A stretch of 22,500 bases of DNA from Symbiodinium natans. Taxonomy: Eukaryota; Sar; Dinophyceae; Suessiales; Symbiodiniaceae. This document shows, piece after piece, positions 9,605 through 17,423 of this stretch; position 1 is the stretch's first letter; each line of letters opens with the position of its first letter. A program made the position numbers and the translations under genes. The notes beneath the pieces are model-generated. The model ran no database searches. It was not told the DNA's origin and was given only the letters and a program-made list of their open reading frames with translations. Location: NCBI GenBank assembly GCA_905221605.1, contig CAJNDS010000979.1, forward strand, positions 1 through 22,500, written 5' to 3'.

Positions 9605-10508
9605 TGGCAACGTTCTTAGCGGGGCCCACTCCTAAGCGCGCGTCGCGTGGCGGTACACCCAGCCCAAACCACCCGGCGTTTAGCATTGTAGGGCTTCGGC
9701 CCCAAGAGTCTGGTTGGTGCTCTTATCCGCAGTGGGCCTGTTCCACTGCATCGGATGTTGGGCTGGCCGCCCCGGCTTGAGCTCCAGGTCAGTAGAGGCC
9801 GGGTGAGAGCCGGCGCTCAGGGCTGGAAAACGGGGCTGCCAAAACTGGCGCAAGCCCTCCGTATAGCTCTAAACCGGTTTTTCGGGACGGGTGCAGGGGC
9901 GCCGGCAAAGTCTTTAAGTTCGTCTCGGAGGGACCGGCTGACAACCCTTTTGTGTGACGGACCTGGCAGCATCGAGGGCGGCCACGGGGCCAAAATCAGC
10001 GGGCCCGCTTGTTCCGCCGAAAAACCCACCGGAAGGTGACCGGCCAGGACCAGCCAACCCCGAGACCCTCATACAGATAGTACAGATAGGAGAAGAGCCA
10101 CGCAAACCGTGTCGCATGACATGCCAGCAGGGTTGTGGCCGTGCTCTGCCCAGGACGAGCGAAAGGCTTGAGAGGCAACAGGTGCCATTGCAGTGAGTGC
10201 TGGGGTGGTGCGAGGGGGGGAGGGGGTGGGGGGAGGAGGGGCGGGTTCTGAAAATGGCGGCTGCGCAGGTCAGGTCGGGGGGGGGGGGGGGCGCGGTGGC
10301 GCCGGCGCAGGGTGCTTGGGTTTAGGGTTTGAACCTTTGACACTCAAAGGCTCGACCGCCTGGTGCGCACGGCTCTGTGCTCATCTTGCCAAGGCGTTCA
10401 GCAGCCACAGCTTTACCTGGGCTGCACGTGGCGTGTGGTCAGGTCGCTCGCTGATCGCTCGGACGGCTTCGGGCTCTCACGTGGTGGTAGCGAGCCCTCA
10501 GCCGGACT
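9605..10508. other. Largest GC-rich non-repeat island
   Basis: About 900 bp with almost no telomere-like units (one at 10318-10330). Several overlapping frames of 70-115 codons are open on both strands, including a proline- or glycine-rich one across the G-rich tract 10208-10292. None shows a recognisable domain. It may hold exons, but I cannot choose strand or frame. Confidence 0.25.
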
Positions 10509-10632
10509 TTAGGGTTTAGGGTTTAGGGTTGAGGGTTTAGGGTTTAGGGTTTAGGGTTTAGGGTTTAGGGTGTAGGGTTTAGGGTTTAGGGTTTAGGGTT
10601 TAGGGTTTAGGGTTTAGGGTTTAGGGTTTAGG
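10509..10632 (+). repeat. TTTAGGG array, about 17 units
   Basis: Near-perfect, with single GTTGAGGG and GTGTAGGG variants. Confidence 0.95.
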
Positions 10633-10752
10633 TTGCTTGGAGGCTCATGGATTGTTACAAGTACTGTACGTCATGACCTGAAGAGCGTGAGATACTTAAA
10701 ACCCACCTATAACTTCGCATGAACCTCCAAGAAACTCCAAATCCCAAAACTA

Positions 10753-10845
10753 TCCCTAAACCCTAAACCCTAAACCCGAAACCCTAAACCCGAAACCCGA
10801 AACCCTAAACCCTAAACCCTGGCCTAAAACCTAAACCCTAAGCCC
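10753..10845 (-). repeat. CCCTAAA / CCCGAAA array
   Basis: Mixed units. It is followed by a GC-rich island at 10850-10960 whose minus frame (PAEVEPTRLEDFARTVQLAK) is exon-like but unassigned. Confidence 0.85.
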
Positions 10846-10963
10846 TAAACTCGAACATCTTTTGGCCAGCTGCACAGTTCGCGCGAAGTCCTCGAGTCTG
10901 GTTGGCTCGACCTCTGCAGGATTTAGGGCTTGGGCTGCACTTCTACACCTAGCAACCAGGGTT

Positions 10964-11112
10964 AAGGGTTTAGGGTTTAGGGTTTAGGGTTTAGGGTTTA
11001 GGGTTTAGGGTTTAGGGTTTAGGGTTTAGGGTTTAGGGTTTAGGGTTTAGGGTTTAGGGTTTAGGGTTTAGGGTTTAGGGTTTAGGATCTGGGGTTTAGG
11101 GTTTAGGATTTG
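10964..11112 (+). repeat. TTTAGGG array, about 18 units
   Basis: Long perfect run ending in degenerate units. Confidence 0.95.
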
Positions 11113-11297
11113 CCTGCCTGGCTATGTTGTTGGGTGCTCCCCCCCTTTGGGTCTGTCGTTGTTGCTCTCCAAACCCCCTGCTGTCCCTCCTTCCACCCGC
11201 ACCTGTCCCCTCACTTGGTGGTGAATGCGCGGTCGTTCTGGACCGTCTTCTCGCCCTTCACAATGACCGACCAAAAGTAGGCGTCAACACTTTTCAC
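11113..11297. other. Exon-like island, strand unresolved
   Basis: The minus frame 11217-11290 reads VDAYFWSVIVKGEKTVQNDR and ends in TGA. The plus strand is open over the same bases (GECAVVLDRLLALHNDR), so neither can be preferred. Confidence 0.25.
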
Positions 11298-11378
11298 CCC
11301 TAAACCCTAAACCCTAAACCCTAAACCCTAAACCCTAAACCCTAAACCCTAAACCCTAAACCCTAAACCCTAAACCCA
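11298..11378 (-). repeat. CCCTAAA array, about 11 units
   Basis: Perfect units between two exon-like islands. The next island, 11380-11470, reads IPELRTSEFVQLNWSFF on the minus strand. Confidence 0.93.
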
Positions 11379-11484
11379 AAAAGAAGGACCAGTTGAGCTG
11401 GACGAACTCCGACGTGCGCAGCTCCGGGATGAACCCAGATCCCCTGGAAGGAGACGCAGTCGTCCGGGTACTCCATGTTTAGCT

Positions 11485-11985
11485 TTTAGGGGTGTTGGGT
11501 TTTGGGGTTTAGGGTTTAGGGTTTAGGGTTTAGGGTTTAGGGGTGTTGGGTTTGGGGTTTTCGGGTTGTTCTGAGGGTGTGGGGTGGCGTTGGAGCGTTT
11601 AGGGTCTTGCCGTGGGGCTTTTAAGGGTTTTGGGTTTACTCGGGGTTGGGGATATGGGGCATAGGGTTTCGGGCTTAGGGAGGCACTTGGGCTCAGTGTT
11701 TCCCAACAAGGACATGTCGCGCTTTATGGGCTTAGGGATTAGGGCTTGGAACTGGAGATTTTGTTTTGATCCGGGTCCCTGGTACGGCCCAGCACTCACA
11801 GTACGGCATAGCACACCCTAGAGCCAAAACGCTAGCCCTAGGCCTAGATACAAGGGACGTTTAGGGTTTCGGGCTGGAGGTAAACCTTAAACCATGAACC
11901 CTACATTCAAACAAGATGGGCACCCACAGCTCTAAACGCTATGCCCCGGTTACTTACGGCAGCCCTAAGAAAGTAACCGTATCTT
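11485..11985. other. Degenerate TTTAGGG and unique sequence
   Basis: TTTAGGG units at 11510-11540 grade into TTTGGGG-like and then unique sequence to about 11985. No gene is supported. Confidence 0.4.
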
Positions 11986-11989
11986 GCTG

Positions 11990-12046
11990 AAGCCCCCCAA
12001 AGCCCCCAAAAGCCCCCAAAAGCCCCCAAAAGCCCCATAAAGCCCT
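11990..12046. repeat. AGCCCCCAAA tandem, about 5 units
   Basis: A 10-base unit is repeated with small changes, then passes into CCCTAAA. It is unrelated to the 7-base arrays except for the C and A richness. Confidence 0.85.
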
Positions 12047-12346
12047 AAACCCTAAACCCTGAACCCTAAAAGCACCTGAAAGCTTCTGAAGGCCCCCCAA
12101 AGCCACGCAATGATCCAGAAGCCCGCACCACGCCTCGGCGAGCTGGGCGAGACGCGCACTGAAGCCCACCTGGTCTTAGGGTTTAGGGTTTTGGGCATAG
12201 GCTTGGGGTTTGGGGTTTGGGGTTTGGGGTTTAGCGCTTAGTGTAAGACTTAGGGTTGTGTGCGATATGTCAATAGGGCTAGAAGTTAACACTAAGTTAG
12301 CCAATGTTCTGACCTAAAGCAACTCCTCAGACCCTAAGGTCCTCGC

Positions 12347-12391
12347 AAAACCACGGAAGCGTAACTTGTAAAACCACGGAAGCGTAACTTG
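12347..12391. repeat. 23-bp exact tandem duplication
   Basis: AAAACCACGGAAGCGTAACT with three further bases occurs twice in a row (12347-12369, 12370-12391) in otherwise unique sequence. Around it (12075-12585) are short TTTAGGG and TTTGGGG runs and an exon-like minus reading at 12108-12172 (ARLAQLAEAWCGLLDHCVAL). Confidence 0.9.
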
Positions 12392-12584
12392 CGGCCCCTC
12401 AACACCCAAGAGCCACCCTAAAATTCTGAATCCTAGACCGCAGGCACGTGCAAAAGAGGGTTTAGGGTTTAGGTGGAAGGGTTTGTGGTTTAGCCCTACG
12501 AGTTCTTAGAAGGGTATTACTACTCTTTGTTTAAGAACCCCCCGAACAAATTAGAGACAGTTGCCGGGTTTGGGGTTTTTGGGT

Positions 12585-13125
12585 TTTAGGTTTTAGGGTT
12601 TAGGGTTTAGGGTTTAGGGTTTTTGGGTTGCAGGGCTTGTGCTATTTGTTCCCGGTGCTTGGGGTTGGGGTTTAGGGCTCTCCTGGGGTGCCAGGGAACG
12701 TCCAGGGCTGCAGAACTCCACCACCCCTAAACCCTAAACCTTACACCTTAATCCCTAAACCTTACACCTTAGACCCTCAACCCTGAATCCCCAAACCGGA
12801 TTCGCAACCGTAACCAGATGCACTCTCAACCGCAAACCCCTCAAAAAGCAGGCTAATATAGCGGTCAGAATAAGCACAAATGGTCTTCCGTTATGGTCTC
12901 TTTTTAATTATACTACAAGAACCCCCAAAAACCCTATTCTAATTATCATTAAGGCCCTATATACGCCTTTGCTCCCTAAACCCTAAACCCTACACCCCAA
13001 ACCCTAAACCCTAAACCCCTGAAAAGCAGCCTACACCCTTGCTCCCTCCAGGATGGGAGGTGATCCGGGAGATGCCTCATCGGTGATCCACTTCTCGTAG
13101 ACCTGGCGCGTCTACTTGGAGGGTT
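12585..13125. other. Short arrays and unique spacers
   Basis: TTTAGGG lies at 12596-12622 and CCCTAAA/CCTTACA at 12726-12790. The AT-rich spacer is 12840-12972, and CCCTAAA follows at 12975-13018. The island at 13035-13108 reads QVYEKWITDEASPGSPPILE on the minus strand, exon-like only. Confidence 0.35.
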
Positions 13126-13279
13126 TAGGGTTTAGGGTTTAGGAATCAGGGGATAGGGTTTAGGGTTTAGGGTTTAGGGTGTAGGAGTACTAATCACCCG
13201 AATTATAAGTCTGCTGATAACCTACTTCAAGGACTTGGGGCGGCTTGCAGGTACAGTTATAGGTTGGGGTTGTAAGCTG

Positions 13280-13406
13280 GGGTTTAGGGTTTAGGGTTTA
13301 GGGTTTAGGGTTTAGGGTTTAGGGTTTAGGGTTTAGGGTTTAGGGTTTAGGGTTTAGGGTTTAGGGTTTAGGGTTTAGGGTTTAGGGTTTAGGGTTTAGG
13401 GTTTAG
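13280..13406 (+). repeat. TTTAGGG array, about 18 units
   Basis: Perfect run. A smaller array lies at 13122-13182. Confidence 0.95.
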
Positions 13407-13479
13407 ATCCTATATGTCTACCCCCCGGCACCATCAAGGCCCGAGTGCTCACATGGGCCGTATTTTCAGAGACGCTGAA

Positions 13480-13531
13480 CCCTAAAACCCCCAACCCAAA
13501 ATCCCCAATCCCTAACCTAACCCATGAAACC

Positions 13532-13563
<32 letters not shown>

Positions 13564-13895
13564 ACCCTAAACCCTAAACCCTAAACCCTAAAACCCGAAC
13601 CCTTTTATACCTAGCCTCAAAGGGATTCATACTCGGGCCCCGAAGGTCGTAGCCCTAAAGGTTTCCCTGAATATACCCCAAATATGGCCCTTACATTCCC
13701 ACGGAGGGTTTTTTCAAAAGGTTCTGGGTACAACCTTAGGGGTCCAAGGAAAAATCCCATGATAGCCTAACCCCAAAAGCCCTGAAACCCCAAAACCCTA
13801 AACCCTGAAACCTAAAACACCAAAACCCCAAAGCCCTGAAACCCTGAAGCCCTACAACCCTGAAACCCTAATACCCTAAAACCCTAAACGCTACA
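13480..13895 (-). repeat. CCCTCAA, CCCTAAA and CCCTGAAA runs
   Basis: Five to six CCCTCAA units (13530-13568) pass into CCCTAAA to 13592. A second degenerate run of CCCTGAAA/CCCTAAAA lies at 13785-13890. The spacer 13600-13780 shows no gene. Confidence 0.8.
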
Positions 13896-13968
13896 TCCTG
13901 AAACCCCAAAACATAAAGCCCTTAAGGAAGGTGTGTGACGAAAGCCTCAGATGCCGCCGATGACCACT

Positions 13969-14157
13969 TCAAGAGACTGATGCCGTGAGAATTTGCTGCC
14001 GCCCAAGTTGACACTGTTCAAGACCAGACTTGATGGTGAACCAACTCCAAGAACTCGCCGCCTGCAATCCAACGCTGTCCAGGCACTCAACATACCTGCC
14101 AAACTCTGGCGCGGTATCGCAAGTCTGAAATGCGTTCAGGGAAAGCCGGGGCGCAGA
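13969..14157 (-). other. Open frame of 62 codons in a unique island
   Basis: The minus frame is open from 14157 to a TGA at 13969 and reads FQTCDTAPEFGRYVECLDSV, then SWSWFTIKSGLEQCQLG. Other frames on both strands are also open for 60-80 codons. No domain is recognised and no intron boundary can be fixed. Confidence 0.25.
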
Positions 14158-14397
14158 CTATGTGCATATGCACTATCCGGCAGCCCGTGACAGAAGCGCA
14201 AGGCTTCCGGGACATAACACCAGAGTCTCCCAGGGTGGCCCAAGCAAGCAATGTCGTGGGTGCGCCTCTCTTCTGAGCCTTGAGTGTTTTCAAGGGAGTT
14301 TAGGAATTTAGGAGGTTTGCCACAACGCACAAGCCTGCCCAAACCTAGCCACCAAAATGGGGGCCTTCGGCCCCTATGCGCCCTAAGCATGAAACTT

Positions 14398-14500
14398 GTA
14401 GGGTTTAGGGTTTAGGGTTTAGGGTTTAGGGTTTAGGGTTTAGGGTTTAGGGTTTAGGGTTTAGGGTTTAGGGTTTAGGGATTACGGTTTAGGGTGTACC
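14398..14500 (+). repeat. TTTAGGG array, about 12 units
   Basis: Perfect units end 14 bp before the family C element at 14514. Confidence 0.94.
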
Positions 14501-14513
14501 CGGCACCCAAAAC

Positions 14514-14596
14514 TTGGGATGCTTCCCCCTTATACTAGCAGTCCCGAATAGGGAGTATAGTATGAAGCACTGTTAGTATAGGGGGGAACATCCCAA
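14514..14596. mobile_element. Family C element
   Basis: TTGGGATGCTTCCCCCTTAT ... GGGGGGAACATCCCAA, with inner CTAGCAGTCC and CTGTTAGTATAG arms. It is the most symmetrical copy and sits between a TTTAGGG array and a CCCTAAA array. Confidence 0.75.
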
Positions 14597-14670
14597 CCCT
14601 AAACCCTAAATCCTAAACCCTAAACCCTAAACCCTAAACCCTAAACCTTGAACCCTAAATCCTAAACTCT
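14597..14670 (-). repeat. CCCTAAA array
   Basis: About ten units. It is followed by a GC-rich island (14674-14762) open on both strands, then a degenerate TTTAGGG run to 14850. Confidence 0.9.
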
Positions 14671-14978
14671 ACCGCCCCTGGAGCCGCCTCTATGTGAAGG
14701 TGCGTGCCAACGGCAGACGCCAGCTCCGGAAGAGTCAGGATCTGCGGACGACATCGGGGGATTTAAGGCTTTAGGGTTTAGGGTTTAGGGATTAATGATG
14801 TGGGTTCTCAGGATTAGGGATTTGGGGCTTAGGGTTAGGGCTTGTAGGGCTTAGGATTACTTAATCCCTGTTCCCCTAGGAAGAAAAACGGATCCTTTTT
14901 GTTCATATATAAGAAAGCCCATTACCCAAAAAGCAAAAAGGATCCCTAACATTCAGGGTTCAGGGTCCAGGATCCAGG

Positions 14979-15140
14979 GCTTACTTGAAGGTTCATGGTA
15001 CTTACAAACCAATTATAACTGTACTTATAAACCTACTTATAATTCCCCTAAAGGGCCTTATAGGGGTTATCCCAATTTTTATGTAGGGTTATAAGCCCAG
15101 TTATACTTGGTTAGTAAGTACCATGAACCTTCAAGTAGGC
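14979..15140. mobile_element. 162-bp palindromic MITE-like element
   Basis: The arms ACTTGAAGGTTC (continuing to 15005) and its complement ending at 15136 pair perfectly over 23 bp, and the pairing extends outward through GCYT and inward through AACCAA and TTATA blocks. No clear target duplication is visible and there is no ORF. Confidence 0.75.
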
Positions 15141-15255
15141 AACTGGACCCACCCCCACCCCCCCCCCCCCCGCCGGTGAAGTATGGGCCTCCGCCCCTTC
15201 CTGAGTCTCCCACGTTAGTACTTCTGGGGCCGCCTTTCAAGGGGTCTCGATATGG

Positions 15256-15498
15256 TAGGGTTTAGGGTTTAGGTTTAGGGTTTTAGGGTTTAGGGTTTAG
15301 GGGTTTGGTTAGGTTTAGGGTTTAGGGTAGGGTTTAGGGTTTAGGTTTAGGGTTTAGGGGGTTTAGGGTTTAGGGTTTAGGGTTTAGGGTTTAGGGTTTA
15401 GGGTTTAGGGGGTTTAGGGGGTTTAGGGTTTAGGGTTTTGGGTTTTGGGTTTTGGGTTTTGGGTTTTGGGTTTTGGGTTTTGGGTTTACGGTTCAGGG
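15256..15498 (+). repeat. TTTAGGG array with TTTTGGG block
   Basis: Irregular 6-, 7- and 8-base units are followed by eight TTTTGGG units (15435-15488). The island just before it (15173-15255) reads PYRDPLKGGPRSTNVGDSGR on the minus strand, exon-like only. Confidence 0.92.
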
Positions 15499-15505
15499 AT
15501 AAGCG

Positions 15506-15598
15506 TTAGCAAGGCCCAAACGGCAGATCCGCCCACCAAGAGTCGATTGTGGGGCTTCTCGCTTTGACAAACGTAAAGGCGTCGTTGTTTTCGAAAAG
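15506..15598 (-). other. Exon-like reading beside a family C element
   Basis: Thirty open codons read LFENNDAFTFVKARSPTIDS then WWADLPFGPC and TAA. The upstream end abuts the CCCAA terminus of the element at 15599-15677, as an exon after an intron element would. No family recognised. Confidence 0.3.
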
Positions 15599-15677
15599 TT
15601 GGGATGCTCCCCCTTGTACAAACACTCCTTCATAGGGATTTTCGTACCCGCCCTGCGCCTGTTAGTATAAATCCCAA
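15599..15677. mobile_element. Family C element, diverged
   Basis: TTGGGATGCTCCCCCTTGTA ... CTGTTAGTATAAATCCCAA. The right arm has lost its GGGGGAAC block. It directly abuts the exon-like reading at 15506-15598. Confidence 0.65.
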
Positions 15678-16456
15678 TCTATGAGGGCAGTGGGAGGTTG
15701 GGTTTTTGAATCTGTGTCGCCTTTGTCACCCCCCCCTTAAGACTGACCCCGAAACACAGAATCCCCCATAGGTCAACCCGACATGATAAACCCCACCCAC
15801 TCAGCCCGAAGGTTCAGGGCTAAGCCCCCTAAACCTGAACCCTAAACTAACCGTAAACCCTGAAGCCTAGCTGAGTGGTGCGTTAAAGCGCTCTGAAAAT
15901 TATTTATGAATAGGTTTCCTTGAAAAGGGAAAGAAGGCAAAGTAAAAAAAAAAAAAAAACAACAGCTAAACCCTGGCGGTCTGAGGGTTTAGGGTTTAGC
16001 CCCCAGGGTTTAGGGTAAAGTTTAGGGTTTAGGGGGTTTCAGCCCTGAACCCTAAGCCCTGAACCCTAAGCCCTAAACCCCAACCCGCAAACCCCAAACC
16101 CTCCCACCCCCCCTAAATAAAACGTTAACAAAAAAACAAGAAAAATCAACGGCCCGAACCCTACATTTTGGGAACCCCCAAACCCCCTTGGCCTGCAGCG
16201 CCAGGACCTTGCAAAACAGAGGCCGCGGGCTAACCCGCAAACTTGCGTCGCCTGCATACAGGGTTTTGGGCTTGGGGCTTAAACGCCCTAAACCCTAAAT
16301 CCTAAACAATAAACCCGGAGGGCTTGAGGTGTGGAGCTCATGGGCTCATGGGCAGCTACCTGCTCATGGGCAGCTGCATGCAAGCGTTTTATCCCAAAAC
16401 AGTGAATGACAATATGAAAACACAGCACAAGAATAGCAGTATGATTCCCAATGGAG
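15678..16456. other. Unique sequence with short arrays
   Basis: An A-homopolymer lies at about 15943-15959. Short TTTAGGG and CCCTAAA runs lie at 15980-16035, 16040-16080 and 16287-16312. The minus reading LYAGDASLRVSPRPLFCKVL (about 16202-16261) is exon-like. Nothing is assigned. Confidence 0.3.
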
Positions 16457-16582
16457 TCAATGGAGAGGAGGATGCCGCTCGGGGTTGGGGTCACTGACTT
16501 TGATCAAGACACGCGCCGAGATCCACCGCGGGCGTGGGTCGCGGATCAGCACCAGGAAGCGCGTTGTCTCGGAGGGTGATCC
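16457..16582 (-). other. Exon-like reading with sulfotransferase-like motif
   Basis: The minus frame reads TTRFLVLIRDPRPRWISAR then VLIKVSDP before TGA. The RDPRxRxxSA pattern resembles the 3'-phosphate-binding motif of PAPS-dependent sulfotransferases. The stretch is too short to assign, the complementary strand is also partly open, and no second motif was found nearby. Confidence 0.2.
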
Positions 16583-16585
16583 CGA

Positions 16586-17117
16586 AACCCTAAACCCTAA
16601 ACCCTAAACCCTAAACCGTATGCCCTAAATCCTACACCGGGGACCCTACACTGGGGGAAGGGGGCGGGGGGGGGGGGGTATTCTTTCATCTGTTTCCGGG
16701 GTGCGGCCACCAGGTTGAGGGCAAACCCTCCGTGACCCCTTCGGACCAGCTGTCCAGGGCGGTTCAGGGTTCAGGGTTGAGGGTCTGCAGGGAGTGTTGG
16801 GTTTAGGGTTTAGGGTTTAGGGTTTAGGGTTTGGGGTTGAAAGCCTGAACCCCACAGCAGTTGCCCAGAGCTACTCTCGCAGCAACTGCACAGCATGGCT
16901 GCGAAGCCTAAACCTCAAACCCTAAGCCCTAACCCTAAACCCTAAACCCCAAACCCTAAACCCCAAACCCCAAACCCCAAACCCTAAGTCCTGAACCGTA
17001 CCCTCGTCCCCGACTCCGGAAACCTTCTCACCACCAACATTCCTGAAGAAAGCCCTACCATCATCCTGAGGTCACTTTACCCTAAACCCTAAACCCTAAA
17101 CCCTAAACCCTAAGCCC
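16586..17117. repeat. Mixed telomere-like runs and short islands
   Basis: CCCTAAA lies at 16586-16620, a G run at 16656-16678, TTTAGGG at 16798-16832, CCCTAAA/CCCCAAA at 16915-16990 and CCCTAAA at 17078-17117. The small islands between are open in more than one frame. Confidence 0.7.
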
Positions 17118-17243
17118 ATGAAATGCCCGCAGTTTCTGGGCTCGAAGGATCTTGTGTCCGTCAACGGGTCCTCGGTGTAGGCTTCATCATGACATCCTGT
17201 TTGGACGTTGGAGCCTTGAAAACTCGCAGCGAACTGCCTGGGA
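17118..17243 (-). other. 3' flank of the GH1 gene
   Basis: This is non-repeat sequence between the stop codon and the CCCTAAA array at 17078-17117, probably 3' untranslated. I see no AATAAA-type signal. Confidence 0.4.
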
Positions 17244-17423
17244 TCATTGGAGAAGCCACCTGTCTCCCAAACCGCGACGGGTGCGACGGATGATGGAAGA
17301 GAACAAGCCCGCGCTGCGTCGAGGCTTTATCTCAATCTTGGGGCTGCTGAAGTTGGAGAAGTAGAGCCCAAAGCGCGTCCGGAACCCATCAGCCCACTCA
17401 AAGTTGTCCATGAGGCTCCAGAC
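17244..17423 (-). CDS. GH1 exon 8, C-terminus and stop (residues 463-521)
   Basis: The exon encodes [20 protein letters not shown] and a basic tail with [15 protein letters not shown], then TGA at 17244-17246. W464, E471 and W472 are the expected sugar-binding residues. The last 25 residues are more basic than is usual for the family. Confidence 0.92.
   Translation of the reverse strand, partial: VWSLMDNFEWADGFRTRFGLYFSNFSSPKIEIKPRRSAGLFSSIIRRTRRGLGDRWLLQ

Noticed and set aside
10193-10519. Glycine-rich plus-strand frame of 108 codons
   Set aside because: It is produced by the G-rich tract at 10208-10292 and ends in a telomere unit; no domain seen.
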